This document shows, piece by piece, positions 8,008-17,144 of a stretch of DNA of 64,000 bases (its first letter is position 1; each line of letters starts with the position of its first letter). Made by a program: the position numbers and the translations under genes. The stretch is taken from positions 496,001 through 560,000 of the forward strand of contig CAVVFX010000006.1 in NCBI GenBank assembly GCA_963747535.1, written 5' to 3'. The notes under the pieces were generated by a model that did no database searches, was not told the DNA's origin, and saw nothing but the letters and a program-made list of their open reading frames with translations. Origin of the DNA: CAVVFX01 sp963747535. Lineage in GTDB: Bacteria > Acidobacteriota > Terriglobia > Bryobacterales > Bryobacteraceae.

Positions 8008-9288
8008 TCAGTGAACGCCTACCAAATGCGCACTGAATACCGGCTGCAAATCACCGGCCGCGTCACACTCCAGTGCCATGGGACCCTCGAGAATCTCCAG
8101 CAGCGGGTTTTGTTCGATCTCCGGGCGCAGGTTCTCGCTGAGCACGATCGGAGTCAACTCCAGCGTGTTACGGATCCAGCCGATACGCACCTGCTGCATA
8201 TCGAACTTGCCGACGGTCGGCATCAGCGTCTCCAGACATTCGCGATCGGTTGGAAAATGGATCGGGATGCGCGCCGGCGGAAGGGTAGAAGAAGTGACCG
8301 AGTTGATGTACATCGGCAAAGGATCGATGGCCTGCACCAGACGGTCCGTAACGACATCCGCCAAGCCCACTCCGACTGCATTGCCATAGGTGTTGCCGCT
8401 CAGCCCGCGGACAAAGATGCGCTCGATCCGTGGAGTATTGGGCCAGGGATTGTATTGACCTTGAGAGCCGCGATTCACCACTTTGGTGTCCATGCCCGCG
8501 CCGCTGATATCCTTGCCCAATTCGTCGACGATCAAGACGTCCAGGTCGGCCGGAATGCGCGCCATCCAGGACTTCGCCAGAGCCAGCAGTTCTTCCTCCC
8601 GGCGCTCCATGTCCGCGACGGGAACCGCAGTCAGTTGCGCGGTGTTGTGATAGGCATCTTCGAGGATCGCGAGGCCTCCCAGAATCTTGCCCGATTTCAG
8701 CACCTCGCGGCCGATGCTGCGAACCACGTGCGCCAGTCCCAGCTTGTACGCGTAGGTGTGATAATGACCCGCTCCGGCGAATTTGCCGAGTCCGATCGCC
8801 ATCATTTTAAACAGACCACTTTCGATCGTGCCCTCAAAGTCGGTGTGCCATTTCACGCGGCCCAGGAACATGACGCCGTCCGATTCGAAAGCTGTCCGGT
8901 CCATATAGGTTTGGATACCGTCCGGCGTCTTGGAGAGCGGCACGACTTCGAGGGAACTCACAATGGGACAGCCCATGGTCTCCTGGATGATTCCGTAGTG
9001 CGCGAGCACGTCGGCCTGGCCTTCCGCAGTTGCGGCGCCATGGCTCCCCATCGCGGGAAAGATGAATGGCTGCATGCCGCGCCCGATCCAATATTGCGCG
9101 ACCGATCGGGCTACTGTCGCGATGTTGGCGATGCCGCGGCTGCCCACTCCGATCGCGATGCGGGACCCGGGCTGGAGGTTGGCGGCGAAACCCGACCGAC
9201 TCATTTCAAGCTGTACTGTGGCGGGGATATCGGCGAGCCTGCGGTCCGGAAAATTCTGACGAACAAGGAAGATGCGCGGGAATAGCAT
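8008..9288 (-). CDS. LarA-like (lactate racemase domain) protein
   Basis: The 426-residue protein resembles the N-terminal domain of the nickel-pincer lactate racemase LarA (DUF2088 family). Supporting segments are SRIAIGVGSRGIAN near 42-55, FPAMGSHGAATAEGQ near 77-91 and the His-rich run GHYHTYAYKLG near 179-189. True LarA activity needs the pincer cofactor made by LarB, LarC and LarE; none of their genes is in this window, so the substrate may be another 2-hydroxy acid. The nearby glycolate oxidase genes are consistent with hydroxy-acid metabolism, but that link is only positional. The ATG at 9288 is the first residue of a transcript predicted to be nearly leaderless. Confidence 0.7.
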   Translation of the reverse strand: MLFPRIFLVRQNFPDRRLADIPATVQLEMSRSGFAANLQPGSRIAIGVGSRGIANIATVARSVAQYWIGRGMQPFIFPAMGSHGAATAEGQADVLAHYGIIQETMGCPIVSSLEVVPLSKTPDGIQTYMDRTAFESDGVMFLGRVKWHTDFEGTIESGLFKMMAIGLGKFAGAGHYHTYAYKLGLAHVVRSIGREVLKSGKILGGLAILEDAYHNTAQLTAVPVADMERREEELLALAKSWMARIPADLDVLIVDELGKDISGAGMDTKVVNRGSQGQYNPWPNTPRIERIFVRGLSGNTYGNAVGVGLADVVTDRLVQAIDPLPMYINSVTSSTLPPARIPIHFPTDRECLETLMPTVGKFDMQQVRIGWIRNTLELTPIVLSENLRPEIEQNPLLEILEGPMALECDAAGDLQPVFSAHLVGVH

Positions 9289-9296
9289 ATACAGGG

Positions 9297-9304
9297 ATTA
9301 TAGT
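9297..9304. promoter_or_regulatory. Shared bidirectional -10 element
   Basis: The 30 bases between two divergent start codons contain ATTATAGT. Read on the minus strand it gives the perfect -10 hexamer TATAAT (9302-9297); read on the plus strand it gives TATAGT (9299-9304). Typical start sites 7 bases downstream would lie within 0-2 bases of the LarA-like ATG and about 7 bases before the GNAT ATG. No good -35 is seen on either side. Confidence 0.45.
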
Positions 9305-9318
9305 AAAACCATCCCCTT

Positions 9319-9744
9319 ATGATTCGGTACCAGACCGGCAACCAGCTCGACCTCGATCAGGTCATCGAACTTTACCGCGCCTCGACGCTCGGCGAACGGC
9401 GTCCCGTAGACGATCGCGACCGCATGGGCCAGATGCTGGCCAACGCCAATCTGGTGATCACGGCGTGGGATGACGGCGCATCGAATCAGGCGTCGCTGGT
9501 GGGCATCGCCCGGTCAGTCACCGACTTCTGCTACACGACTTATCTCGCGGATCTCGCCGTGCGAGTGGCGTATCAGCGCCGGGGGATCGGGCGCGAATTG
9601 ATCCGCCGGACTCAGGACGCTTGTACTTCGCAGACGCGCCTCGTGCTGCTCTCCGCGCCAAAGGCTGTCACCTATTATCCGCGCGTCGGTTTCACGCGGC
9701 ACGAGCAATGCTGGCAACTGGAGCCCGGTAAACGGTGTCTGTGA
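9319..9744 (+). CDS. GNAT-family N-acetyltransferase
   Basis: The 141-residue protein is a single GNAT domain that moves an acetyl group from acetyl-CoA to an unknown amine. The core motif A is visible as LAVRVAYQRRGIGRELI (about 81-97), with the R/Q-x-x-G-x-G/A acetyl-CoA loop in QRRGIG, followed by a helix and the PRVGF segment typical of motif B. It has no Shine-Dalgarno sequence, in keeping with the short predicted leader. It starts 30 bases from the divergent LarA-like gene and ends 32 bases before glcE. Confidence 0.88.
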   Translation: MIRYQTGNQLDLDQVIELYRASTLGERRPVDDRDRMGQMLANANLVITAWDDGASNQASLVGIARSVTDFCYTTYLADLAVRVAYQRRGIGRELIRRTQDACTSQTRLVLLSAPKAVTYYPRVGFTRHEQCWQLEPGKRCL

Positions 9745-9776
9745 GGGCTTGCGCGTTGTGAGATCATAACATCGAT

Positions 9777-10922
9777 TTGCCTGAGTATCCTAAAACGGCC
9801 CAAGCCCTCGCGGAAACGCTTGCCTGCGCAGCCGCGCAGCTGAAGACCATCGAACTGGGCGGTAATTTCACCAAGCGCGGCGGCGCGGGACCGATTGCGC
9901 GGCCCGATGTGACGGTTTCTACCGCGCAACTCACTCGTGTGCTGGCGTACGAACCGCGCGACCTGACCATCAGCGTGGAGGCCGGAATCACGTATGCTGA
10001 ACTGAGCCGCGTCCTGGCGCCGCACGGGCAGATGATTCCGCTCGATCCTTCGGTCCCGGAACAGGCAACGGTTGGCGGCATTGTGGCGTCGAACTCGTCG
10101 GGGCCGCGCCGGCGTCTATTCGGAACTGCGCGGGACCTGGTGATCGGGATGACGTTTGCAACGGTCGAGGGAAAGCTGATTCAATCCGGTGGCATGGTGG
10201 TCAAGAACGTCGCAGGTCTCGACATGGCTAAGCTGATGATAGGGTCATGGGGCACGCTGTCGGCGATTGCGTCAGTTAATTTCAAACTGACGCCCATTCC
10301 GGCTGTCGAGCGGACTATGCTCTTCGCCGTTGATACGACGGCGGCCGCATTCGACATCCGTGACAAGGTGATTCGCGGCGTGCTGCAACCGTCGGCGGTC
10401 GATTTCCTCAGCCTGCGCGCGGCAGCTGAATTGGGTTACAAGAAGGCTTTGCTGGCCGTTGAATTCGGCGGCAACCGGGCGGTCATCGAACGGTGTCGCA
10501 AGGAACTGTCGCAGTGGGGCGAACCGGTCGAGCTCAGCGAAGAAGATGCCGGCCGGTTCTGGAGCCGGATTCATAACTTCACGCCGAATTTCCTGAAAAA
10601 GTTCGGTGGGGGTGTCGTGGTGCGGATTTCAACGACCTTGTCCGCCATGGGTGAGGCGATTGAATCGCTCGATGGACCGGTGATCGCACGCGCGGCGTCG
10701 GGGGTGATTTACGCTTACTTTAGCCTTTCACTCTCCGCGGTGAAATGGATGAAGGCCCATCCGAAGTGGACTTCGGTGATGGAATATGCCCCGGCGGTAG
10801 AGAAATCGGAACTGGCTCTGTGGCCGGCGCCGGGCAGTGAAATCGAGATCATGAAGCGGGTCAAGGAGATGTTCGATCCGCACCAGCTATTGAATCGTGG
10901 AAGATACTACCGTCATTTCTAA
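9777..10922 (+). CDS. glcE: Glycolate oxidase FAD-binding subunit GlcE-like
   Basis: The 381-residue flavoprotein has the PCMH-type FAD-binding fold of GlcE, one of the subunits of membrane-associated glycolate dehydrogenase, which oxidises glycolate to glyoxylate. FAD-loop segments include NFTKRGGAGP near 28, TISVEAGITYAELSRVL near 63 and the GGIVASNSSGPRRRLFG run split over 100-116. The start is TTG at 9777; no better ATG precedes the fold. It overlaps glcF by 26 bases, so the pair is translated together. The catalytic partner glcD is not in the window and must lie elsewhere or be absent. Confidence 0.82.
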   Translation: MPEYPKTAQALAETLACAAAQLKTIELGGNFTKRGGAGPIARPDVTVSTAQLTRVLAYEPRDLTISVEAGITYAELSRVLAPHGQMIPLDPSVPEQATVGGIVASNSSGPRRRLFGTARDLVIGMTFATVEGKLIQSGGMVVKNVAGLDMAKLMIGSWGTLSAIASVNFKLTPIPAVERTMLFAVDTTAAAFDIRDKVIRGVLQPSAVDFLSLRAAAELGYKKALLAVEFGGNRAVIERCRKELSQWGEPVELSEEDAGRFWSRIHNFTPNFLKKFGGGVVVRISTTLSAMGEAIESLDGPVIARAASGVIYAYFSLSLSAVKWMKAHPKWTSVMEYAPAVEKSELALWPAPGSEIEIMKRVKEMFDPHQLLNRGRYYRHF

Positions 10923-12201
10923 GATCACCGAGCATGACAAGCCGCAGCCAGCGGACCTGGATCGCTGCGTACATTGTGGGCTGTGTCTGAACGCGTGTCC
11001 CACGTACCGCGAACTGGGCCTCGAAATGGACTCACCTCGGGGACGAATCTTCCAGATGGTACAGGTAGCCGCGGGCGCCCCGATCACCGATTCCTATCGC
11101 GAACACATAGACTTGTGCCTGGCCTGCCGTGGTTGCGAATCGGCCTGTCCTTCGGGCGTGCAGTATGGCCGGCTGGTGGAAGCAGCGCGCGCGGAAATCG
11201 AGACGCACACCACGCGGCCCTGGATGGCGCGAACGGTACGGTCGTTGGTCTTCCGGCATTTACTGCAGTCACCCGCGCTGATGACGCTCGCCGGGTCGAT
11301 GATCTACCTGTATCAGGCGAGCGGCATGCAAAGGCTGGTGCGGGGCTCGGGCCTGCTCAAGTTCTGCGGGAAACTGGGGGAATTGGAGCAGCTTGCGCCT
11401 CCCGCAGAGGTTCCGTTCTTTTTCAACAAGATCGGCAAGACCTTCCCGGCCGAAGGAGAACGGCAACGTCGCGTGGCGATGATGGCCGGGTGCCTGGCGA
11501 ACATCAGCTTCGCGCGATTGAACGAGGCGACGGTGAGAGTGCTGCAAAAGAACGGCATCGAAGTGGTGATTCCGGGCGGCCAGGGGTGTTGTGGCGCACT
11601 GCATGTCCATGCCGGAATCCGCGACGAAGCCCGTACCCTCGCACGGCACAATATCGACGCGGTGCTCAACGACCCCGACGGCTTCGACGCGGTGATCACG
11701 AACGCCGCAGGCTGCGGATCGACGCTGAAGGAATACGCCGAACTGCTTGCCGGGGACCCGCAGTACGCGGAGAAGGCCGGGCGGTTCGTCAAGATGACGC
11801 GCGATGTCACCGAGGTCCTGGCCTCCATCCAACTCAACTGCAACATGCGCGAGCTGCCGTGGCGGGTGACTTACCAGGACTCCTGTCATCTGGCGCACGG
11901 TCAGAAGATCCGGAAGCAGCCGCGGCAGTTGTTGCAGCAGGTGCCGGGCCTCCAGTTCCGCGAGATGGCGCTGGCGGACGTGTGCTGCGGCAGCGCCGGG
12001 ATCTACAATGTGCTTCACACCGGCATGTCGATGGATATTCTGGAGCGTAAGATGACCAGTGTGAATGCGTCCAAAGCCGAAGTGATTGCGACGGCCAATC
12101 CCGGCTGCATGTTGCAACTGCGCGCCGGCGCCCGGCTGTTCGGATCGGGACAGCGCGTGATGCACGTGATCGAGATATTGGACGAAGCGTATCGGAAGTA
12201 G
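10897..12201 (+). CDS. glcF: Glycolate oxidase iron-sulfur subunit GlcF-like
   Basis: The 434-residue protein carries two 4Fe-4S motifs, CVHCGLCLNACP (about 24-35) and CLACRGCESACP (about 73-84), then two CCG domains of the heterodisulfide-reductase type (GCCGALHVHAG, AAGCGSTL, DSCHLAHGQ, VCCGSAGIYN, NPGCMLQ). This is the full GlcF layout: it passes electrons from the flavin subunits to the quinone pool at the inner membrane. It starts at GTG 10897 inside the end of glcE. Lactate utilisation protein LutA is a related alternative, but the GlcE neighbour favours glycolate oxidase. Confidence 0.88.
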   Translation: MEDTTVISKITEHDKPQPADLDRCVHCGLCLNACPTYRELGLEMDSPRGRIFQMVQVAAGAPITDSYREHIDLCLACRGCESACPSGVQYGRLVEAARAEIETHTTRPWMARTVRSLVFRHLLQSPALMTLAGSMIYLYQASGMQRLVRGSGLLKFCGKLGELEQLAPPAEVPFFFNKIGKTFPAEGERQRRVAMMAGCLANISFARLNEATVRVLQKNGIEVVIPGGQGCCGALHVHAGIRDEARTLARHNIDAVLNDPDGFDAVITNAAGCGSTLKEYAELLAGDPQYAEKAGRFVKMTRDVTEVLASIQLNCNMRELPWRVTYQDSCHLAHGQKIRKQPRQLLQQVPGLQFREMALADVCCGSAGIYNVLHTGMSMDILERKMTSVNASKAEVIATANPGCMLQLRAGARLFGSGQRVMHVIEILDEAYRK

Positions 12202-12221
12202 GGGGACCATCGCGCCCTGAG

Positions 12222-13400
12222 ATGGAACCTTCCCCTGAAATCAAGGTCTTGTGGGACCGGTCGATCGCGCTGCACAGCGAGAGCCGCTATGAAGAGGCGA
12301 TCGATTGTATGCTTCGCGTGATGGCGTACCTGCCCGACCACGGTTTACTGCTGGCCAATTTGGGCATGGTATATCGAGATAACGGCGACCTGGAGACCGC
12401 TGAGGAGTACTTGCGCAGGGCTTGTGCGCTTCAGCCGGATGATGCCGGCATTCGCTTCAATCTGGCTCTGACGCTGATGCGCGCGGGCCGATTGCAGGAA
12501 GGGTTTCGCGAGTACGAGTGCCGGTGGCAGATCCCCCAGTTTCAGGAGCAGCATCGCAAATTCCCGCAGCCGTTGTGGCATGGGGAGCCGCTCGATGGAC
12601 GGCGCATTCTGATTTATGGCGAACAGGGCGCGGGAGATGCGATTCAATTTGTGCGTTACGCGCCTCTGGTGCGAGGAGCCGGCGGCGATGTGATCATCGA
12701 GGTCCTGCCCCACCTGGAGCGCCTGATGAGTTGGATGGATGGCGAATATCGGATCGTGAATGCGCTCACGGCAGACGTCCGGTTCGATGTACAGTGCCCC
12801 CTGATGAGTCTGCCTCAACGCTTTGGTACCGAGCCCAGTTCAATCCCTGCTGCGGCTACCTTTTCGGTTCCCTGCGCGATGGGGACCAAATGGGCTGGGC
12901 AGTTGCGAACGGAGCGGACGAGTGTCGGTGTCGTTTGGGCGGGGAATCCGAAACATCCTAACGATCGCGACCGCTCGCTGGCCGCGGATTTGTTACTGCT
13001 GCTCACGCGCGTGGCCGGAATTCAATTTTGGAGTTTGCAAGTGGGACCCCATGCGGCGGATTCTCCCGCAGGTATGGTGAGCCTCGCAGCAGAATTAACC
13101 GACTTCGGTGAGACGGCTGCCGCCATTTCTGCATTGGACCTGGTTATCACGGTAGATACCGCTGTTGCGCATTTAGCCGGGTCGCTGGGAAAACCTGTGT
13201 GGCTGCTGTTGGCCTATGCTTCCGACTGGCGCTGGATGCTCGATCGGGAGGAATCGCCGTGGTATCCAACGATGAGGATTTTCCGTCAGAAGCGTCCCGG
13301 CGAGTGGAGCGAGGTGATTGATCGTGTCGCCGCGGAGCTTGAGTTGCTTACGAGAAGGGGCAGACCGCAACGTGCGATGGTCTGCCCCACTGAGGTTTAG
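12222..13400 (+). CDS. TPR protein with glycosyltransferase-9-like domain
   Basis: The 392-residue protein joins N-terminal tetratricopeptide repeats (about residues 10-105: LLANLGMVYRDNGDLETA, then RRACALQPDDAGIRFNLAL) to a glycosyltransferase-like half (about 115-380). That half shows IYGEQGAGDAIQFVRYAP near 128-145, VGVVWAGNPKHPND near 235-248 and LVITVDTAVAHLAGSLG near 306-322, the pattern of ADP-heptose transferase-like TPR proteins. Such proteins are thought to modify proteins or envelope sugars, but targets are unknown. The last residues (GRPQRAMVCP) are encoded by a dispersed palindrome, so the C-terminus has been altered by repeat insertion. It ends with a 4-base tail-to-tail overlap with the TonB receptor gene. 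Confidence 0.8.
   Translation: MEPSPEIKVLWDRSIALHSESRYEEAIDCMLRVMAYLPDHGLLLANLGMVYRDNGDLETAEEYLRRACALQPDDAGIRFNLALTLMRAGRLQEGFREYECRWQIPQFQEQHRKFPQPLWHGEPLDGRRILIYGEQGAGDAIQFVRYAPLVRGAGGDVIIEVLPHLERLMSWMDGEYRIVNALTADVRFDVQCPLMSLPQRFGTEPSSIPAAATFSVPCAMGTKWAGQLRTERTSVGVVWAGNPKHPNDRDRSLAADLLLLLTRVAGIQFWSLQVGPHAADSPAGMVSLAAELTDFGETAAAISALDLVITVDTAVAHLAGSLGKPVWLLLAYASDWRWMLDREESPWYPTMRIFRQKRPGEWSEVIDRVAAELELLTRRGRPQRAMVCPTEV
13360..13385. repeat. Dispersed palindrome, copy 2, inside a coding end
   Basis: The arms GCAGACCG (13360-13367) and TGGTCTGC (13378-13385) belong to the palindrome family of 7120, 27604 and 31706. Flanking GGG and CCC lengthen the stem to about ten pairs with one internal mismatch. 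The spacer (CAACGTGCGA) has diverged. It lies within the last codons of the TPR gene and just before the TonB receptor stop, so it can act as a terminator for both convergent genes. Confidence 0.6.
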
Positions 13401-16400
13401 AAGAAATAACGTAGCGAGAGTTGCAGGTTGCGCGAAAGGCCGGTCTTCCCGGTCACCTTTCCAAACGTGGTTGCGGTGGGGTTCAAGCCAGGACCGCTCC
13501 AGTTCGGATGGTTGTTGACGTCGAAGGCCTGGGCGCGGAACTCGATGTTGTTTTTCTCGTTGATCGCGAACTTCTTGTACAAACCGAGGTTCCAGTCCTG
13601 GAAGCCCGGCATGTAAATGGAATCACGAACGCCCTTCTGCAGGTTGAACGTTCCGTTGGGTGGCGCGGTGAAAATAGGCGCCCCACTCGAATTGGTCACC
13701 GAGAAATACTGGGTTGGACTGTTGGATGCGTTAGAGAACTGTCCCAGGATCTGCGGAGTGCCGTTCATGACATAGAACTGCCCTTCAGAGCCACAACCGA
13801 AGCTGCCGACTTCCCCGACACCGGCGTAGTCGTTATTGGTTCCGATACCGCAAGGCGTTCCGGTCTGGAACTGGTTGACGCCGCTGATCTGCCAGCCGCC
13901 GAGCAGCTTTCCAGAGAGTTTGGTTGTGTCTTTGAAGAACGGCAAGTCGTAGACGTAACTGAAGACCACCACATGCCGTGTGTCGAACTCCGACGGGCCC
14001 CAGAGGTTCGACGTGTTGTAGGTGTCGGGAACGATGTCGCGGTAGTTGGTGGAGTTATCCGTGCTCTTGGAGAGCGTATAGGCGAATGCGAACGAGTAGC
14101 CCGCGGCGAAGCGTTTGTTCCACTGTATCTGAAGGCCGTTGTATTTTGACTGGGCAACGTCTTCTTCTTCCTGAATTGACGCGAAGCCGGGGTAGGGCCG
14201 GAGGGCATTCACGTTGACGCCCGGATTGGCCTGGAGAGCGCCGACCTGAGGCTGATTGATGTCGAATACCTCCGGCAGGTTGAGGCCGCGATGACCAACG
14301 TACGCCACTTCGATCATGGACTTCAAGAAGAACTCCTGTTGGAACGTCACATTCCAGTTCCACGCGGAAGGCGGCCGGTTGTTGCGGGCCAGCGTCGTCA
14401 CGGTAAGCGGCGGTGTTGCCGCGCCGCTTAGCGACGCGCCCGGATTATCCACCGATACGTTGTTCACCGTCACGAACGGCTGGAACGGCGAATTTGCGCC
14501 GGGGAAGATGTTGTCATAGAGGCCGAACCGGGTCAGATAGCGCCCCAGTCCGGCGCGGAGCACGGACTTCTCAGTGATCTTGTATGCCACGCCTGCGCGA
14601 GGTTGGAACTGATAGTTGATCTGTCCGTAGTAGCTGGGCAGGCCTTGGAACAAGCTGTTGTAAGAGCTACCGCAGGCCTCTGTCACGCCGTGGCCGCAGG
14701 CATTGCCCGGCCAGGCGTTGCCGGGGATCACCATACCGTCGTAGAGATTCCCGGAACCCACTACCACGTTACCGGTCGTGGGGTTGATCTTCGGAGCTGT
14801 CGATGCCGTATACAGCGCGGGGTCGAAGAAGATCTGGTTGCCCCAGAGAGCCTTGTACGGCACCGTGATGGTCTGCCTGACGCCGTAGTTGATAGACAGT
14901 TTCTCGTTTACCTTCCACGAATCCTGCGCGAACCATTCATAGAGGAAACCGCGGTAGATGGTGTACGCGCGCTGGCCGATTTCGGTATAGCTGTCGGCCA
15001 GGCCGAGCGCGGCATTCGCCAGGCCCGCGCCGGCGGTCGCGCCGAGGCCGCTCCGCGTATCGCTGAACTGGAAGGTGCCGTTCTGGTTGCTGCTACCGCC
15101 GGGAACGGTATTCACGTTGATCTGATCGCCATCGTTCTCACCGGAACGTTCCCAGTAGAAACCGGCCTTGAACGTGTGGTTGTGCCAGACCTTGGTGACC
15201 GCATCATTGATGGTGTAGATGGGACCGGTGGAGTGCGAGGGATAAGGTCCACCCGAAAGGCTGGTGACGTTGGGGATGTTTGCGGTGGGGATCTTGTTGG
15301 GAAGGTCCTTGCCCTCGGGCAGCAGGTAGGGATAGTTGAAACCAAACTGCTGGCGGTTGAAGCCGGGGGCGGAAGTAATGACCGGAATGTAGACGTCGTC
15401 GAGACTTACGGTGACGCGCGCTTCGTTGATCAGCGTGGGGCTAAGCGTCCGGGTCCAGGTGAGCGAACCCGCCTGGTTGGGCCGGTTGAAGGCCTTCGGC
15501 GTGATGCCGAGACTCTGGTCGAACGGGTCGAGTTCGTAGTAGGCGAGCGCGGTGCGGCGGAACTGAATGCGGTCTTTGTCATCTGGCAGGATGTCCGAGT
15601 TGATGGTTTCCTTGCGCTGGTTCTCGGGCTGCGAAGCCTGCGCGATCCAGTTCTGGTTACCGCTGACCAGACCGTTCGGAGCTGGATAGGTGTTGAGAAT
15701 GGCGATCCCGTTGTGGCTCAACTGGCTGGTAGGGATGATATTGCCCGGGTAGGGCTGGCAACTGGCGGCGCCCACCGACGGGCAGGTCGACGGAACATAG
15801 ATGACGGTCGGTTTGCTGTAGAAAATATTGGGCCCCAGCAATTCACTGAAATTGCCCTGGCGCATCAGTGCAGTCGGAACTTCCCCGGTCTGCGTCTGAA
15901 CGTTGCGGTAGCGCGCCCATTCCTGACCGAAGAAGAAGAACATCTTTCCTTTGGGGATGACGTGGGGAATGATCGCCGGGCCACCGATGTTGAACCCAAA
16001 CTGGTTGTAACGGAAGGGCGACGCGAAATTGGTGGTGGTGCTCAAGTTGCGCGTCCAGGTGTTGGCATTCAGGTCCGAGTTGCGGAAGTATTCGTAGGCA
16101 GCGCCGTGAAATTGCGAGCCACCGCCTTTGGTAACGATACGAATCTGGCCGCCTGATGCGCGCCCGTATTCAGCCGCGTAATCCGCGGTAAGAACCTGCA
16201 TTTCCTCCGTGGAATCGACGTCTGCCACGCCGATGCTGGTGCCGTTAGCGCGCGTGCGGACGGCGGGCGCACCGTCAAATGTAATGGTCGTATCCTGCGA
16301 GCGCGCGCCGTTGACGGCATAGCCACCGTTCGTCAGGCTGAAAGTGAAGTCGCCGAGCGTGGTGCCGCTGCGGACGCCCGGTTGCATCGATGCGAGGAAG

Positions 16401-16864
16401 AGCGGATCGCGGCCGTTGAGTTCGAGCGAGTCGATCTGGCCGCGAGTGATCAATTTGTCGACGGCTGCCGATTCCGTCTGCAGTGCCTGGGCATTGGCGA
16501 CCACTTCGACCGTCTCGGTTGCCGCGCCGACAACCAGCGCTGCGTCGATCGATAGGGTCGTATTGGCATCGAGTTTATTGTGAAGACTGTCGAATTTCTT
16601 GAACCCGGCTGCTTCCGCGGACATTGAATACAGTCCACTGGGAACGCTGTTCACTACGTAATAGCCCGCGTCGTTGGTCGTGGCGTGCGATTCCACGCCG
16701 GTGGCTTCGTTGGTGAGGACCACTTTGGCTTTAGGAACGATGGCCCCGCTTGGATCTTTAACGAAGCCGACGATAGATCCGTTATCTGTCTGCGCGTGCA
16801 ACATAGTCGCCATGGAAAGCAACGCCAGAGTTGCAGCGGCAAGCTGTAATCGTATTCGATTCAT
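13397..16864 (-). CDS. TonB-dependent receptor, Oar type
   Basis: This large outer-membrane protein (1155 residues from the chosen start) should import a carbohydrate or peptide ligand with energy from TonB. A signal peptide ends at about residue 25 (ATMLHAQ). A carboxypeptidase-regulatory-like beta-sandwich follows (SIVGFVKDPSGAIVPKAKV, then GYYVVNSVPSGLYSMSAEA), then a plug region and a long beta barrel. The last residues RYFF end in Phe, the usual signal for barrel insertion. I chose ATG at 16864 because the signal peptide begins there and AGGGG lies upstream; the frame is open to a possible start at 16903. Such receptors are greatly amplified in Solibacter-type genomes. It is the first gene of its unit, divergent from the DUF2157 gene. 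Confidence 0.9.
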   Translation of the reverse strand: MNRIRLQLAAATLALLSMATMLHAQTDNGSIVGFVKDPSGAIVPKAKVVLTNEATGVESHATTNDAGYYVVNSVPSGLYSMSAEAAGFKKFDSLHNKLDANTTLSIDAALVVGAATETVEVVANAQALQTESAAVDKLITRGQIDSLELNGRDPLFLASMQPGVRSGTTLGDFTFSLTNGGYAVNGARSQDTTITFDGAPAVRTRANGTSIGVADVDSTEEMQVLTADYAAEYGRASGGQIRIVTKGGGSQFHGAAYEYFRNSDLNANTWTRNLSTTTNFASPFRYNQFGFNIGGPAIIPHVIPKGKMFFFFGQEWARYRNVQTQTGEVPTALMRQGNFSELLGPNIFYSKPTVIYVPSTCPSVGAASCQPYPGNIIPTSQLSHNGIAILNTYPAPNGLVSGNQNWIAQASQPENQRKETINSDILPDDKDRIQFRRTALAYYELDPFDQSLGITPKAFNRPNQAGSLTWTRTLSPTLINEARVTVSLDDVYIPVITSAPGFNRQQFGFNYPYLLPEGKDLPNKIPTANIPNVTSLSGGPYPSHSTGPIYTINDAVTKVWHNHTFKAGFYWERSGENDGDQINVNTVPGGSSNQNGTFQFSDTRSGLGATAGAGLANAALGLADSYTEIGQRAYTIYRGFLYEWFAQDSWKVNEKLSINYGVRQTITVPYKALWGNQIFFDPALYTASTAPKINPTTGNVVVGSGNLYDGMVIPGNAWPGNACGHGVTEACGSSYNSLFQGLPSYYGQINYQFQPRAGVAYKITEKSVLRAGLGRYLTRFGLYDNIFPGANSPFQPFVTVNNVSVDNPGASLSGAATPPLTVTTLARNNRPPSAWNWNVTFQQEFFLKSMIEVAYVGHRGLNLPEVFDINQPQVGALQANPGVNVNALRPYPGFASIQEEEDVAQSKYNGLQIQWNKRFAAGYSFAFAYTLSKSTDNSTNYRDIVPDTYNTSNLWGPSEFDTRHVVVFSYVYDLPFFKDTTKLSGKLLGGWQISGVNQFQTGTPCGIGTNNDYAGVGEVGSFGCGSEGQFYVMNGTPQILGQFSNASNSPTQYFSVTNSSGAPIFTAPPNGTFNLQKGVRDSIYMPGFQDWNLGLYKKFAINEKNNIEFRAQAFDVNNHPNWSGPGLNPTATTFGKVTGKTGLSRNLQLSLRYFF

Positions 16865-17144
16865 TTCTTGATACCCCTTTGCGAACCTGCTCGGGTTCGC
16901 CATTTAATCCATCCCGGCGCAAGGCGCACCAGGAACTTCAGGTTTTCAATTAACCCCAAACGAGAGAACTTCGAGAAAAGTGTACATCTTCTTGGGGTCA
17001 ATTGTCACGCAAATTCAAGTCACCGTTAACTACAAAAAGCGCCTGATCGCACACGTGTGCATTTGTCACGGTACCTTAACAGAATCGAGGCCGATTTGTG
17101 ACGCTCGGCGGATGCTGCGGCAAGGTCTGATAGTCTTAGACGCA

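Noticed and set aside
8011..9285. A 424-residue open frame opposite the LarA-like gene
   Set aside because: It mirrors the LarA-like frame almost end to end and contains no domain; its His- and Arg-rich composition is typical of an antisense shadow.
14603..16156. A 517-residue open frame opposite the first TonB receptor
   Set aside because: It has no recognisable motif and lies wholly inside the receptor gene, whose signal peptide, domain and barrel end are intact.
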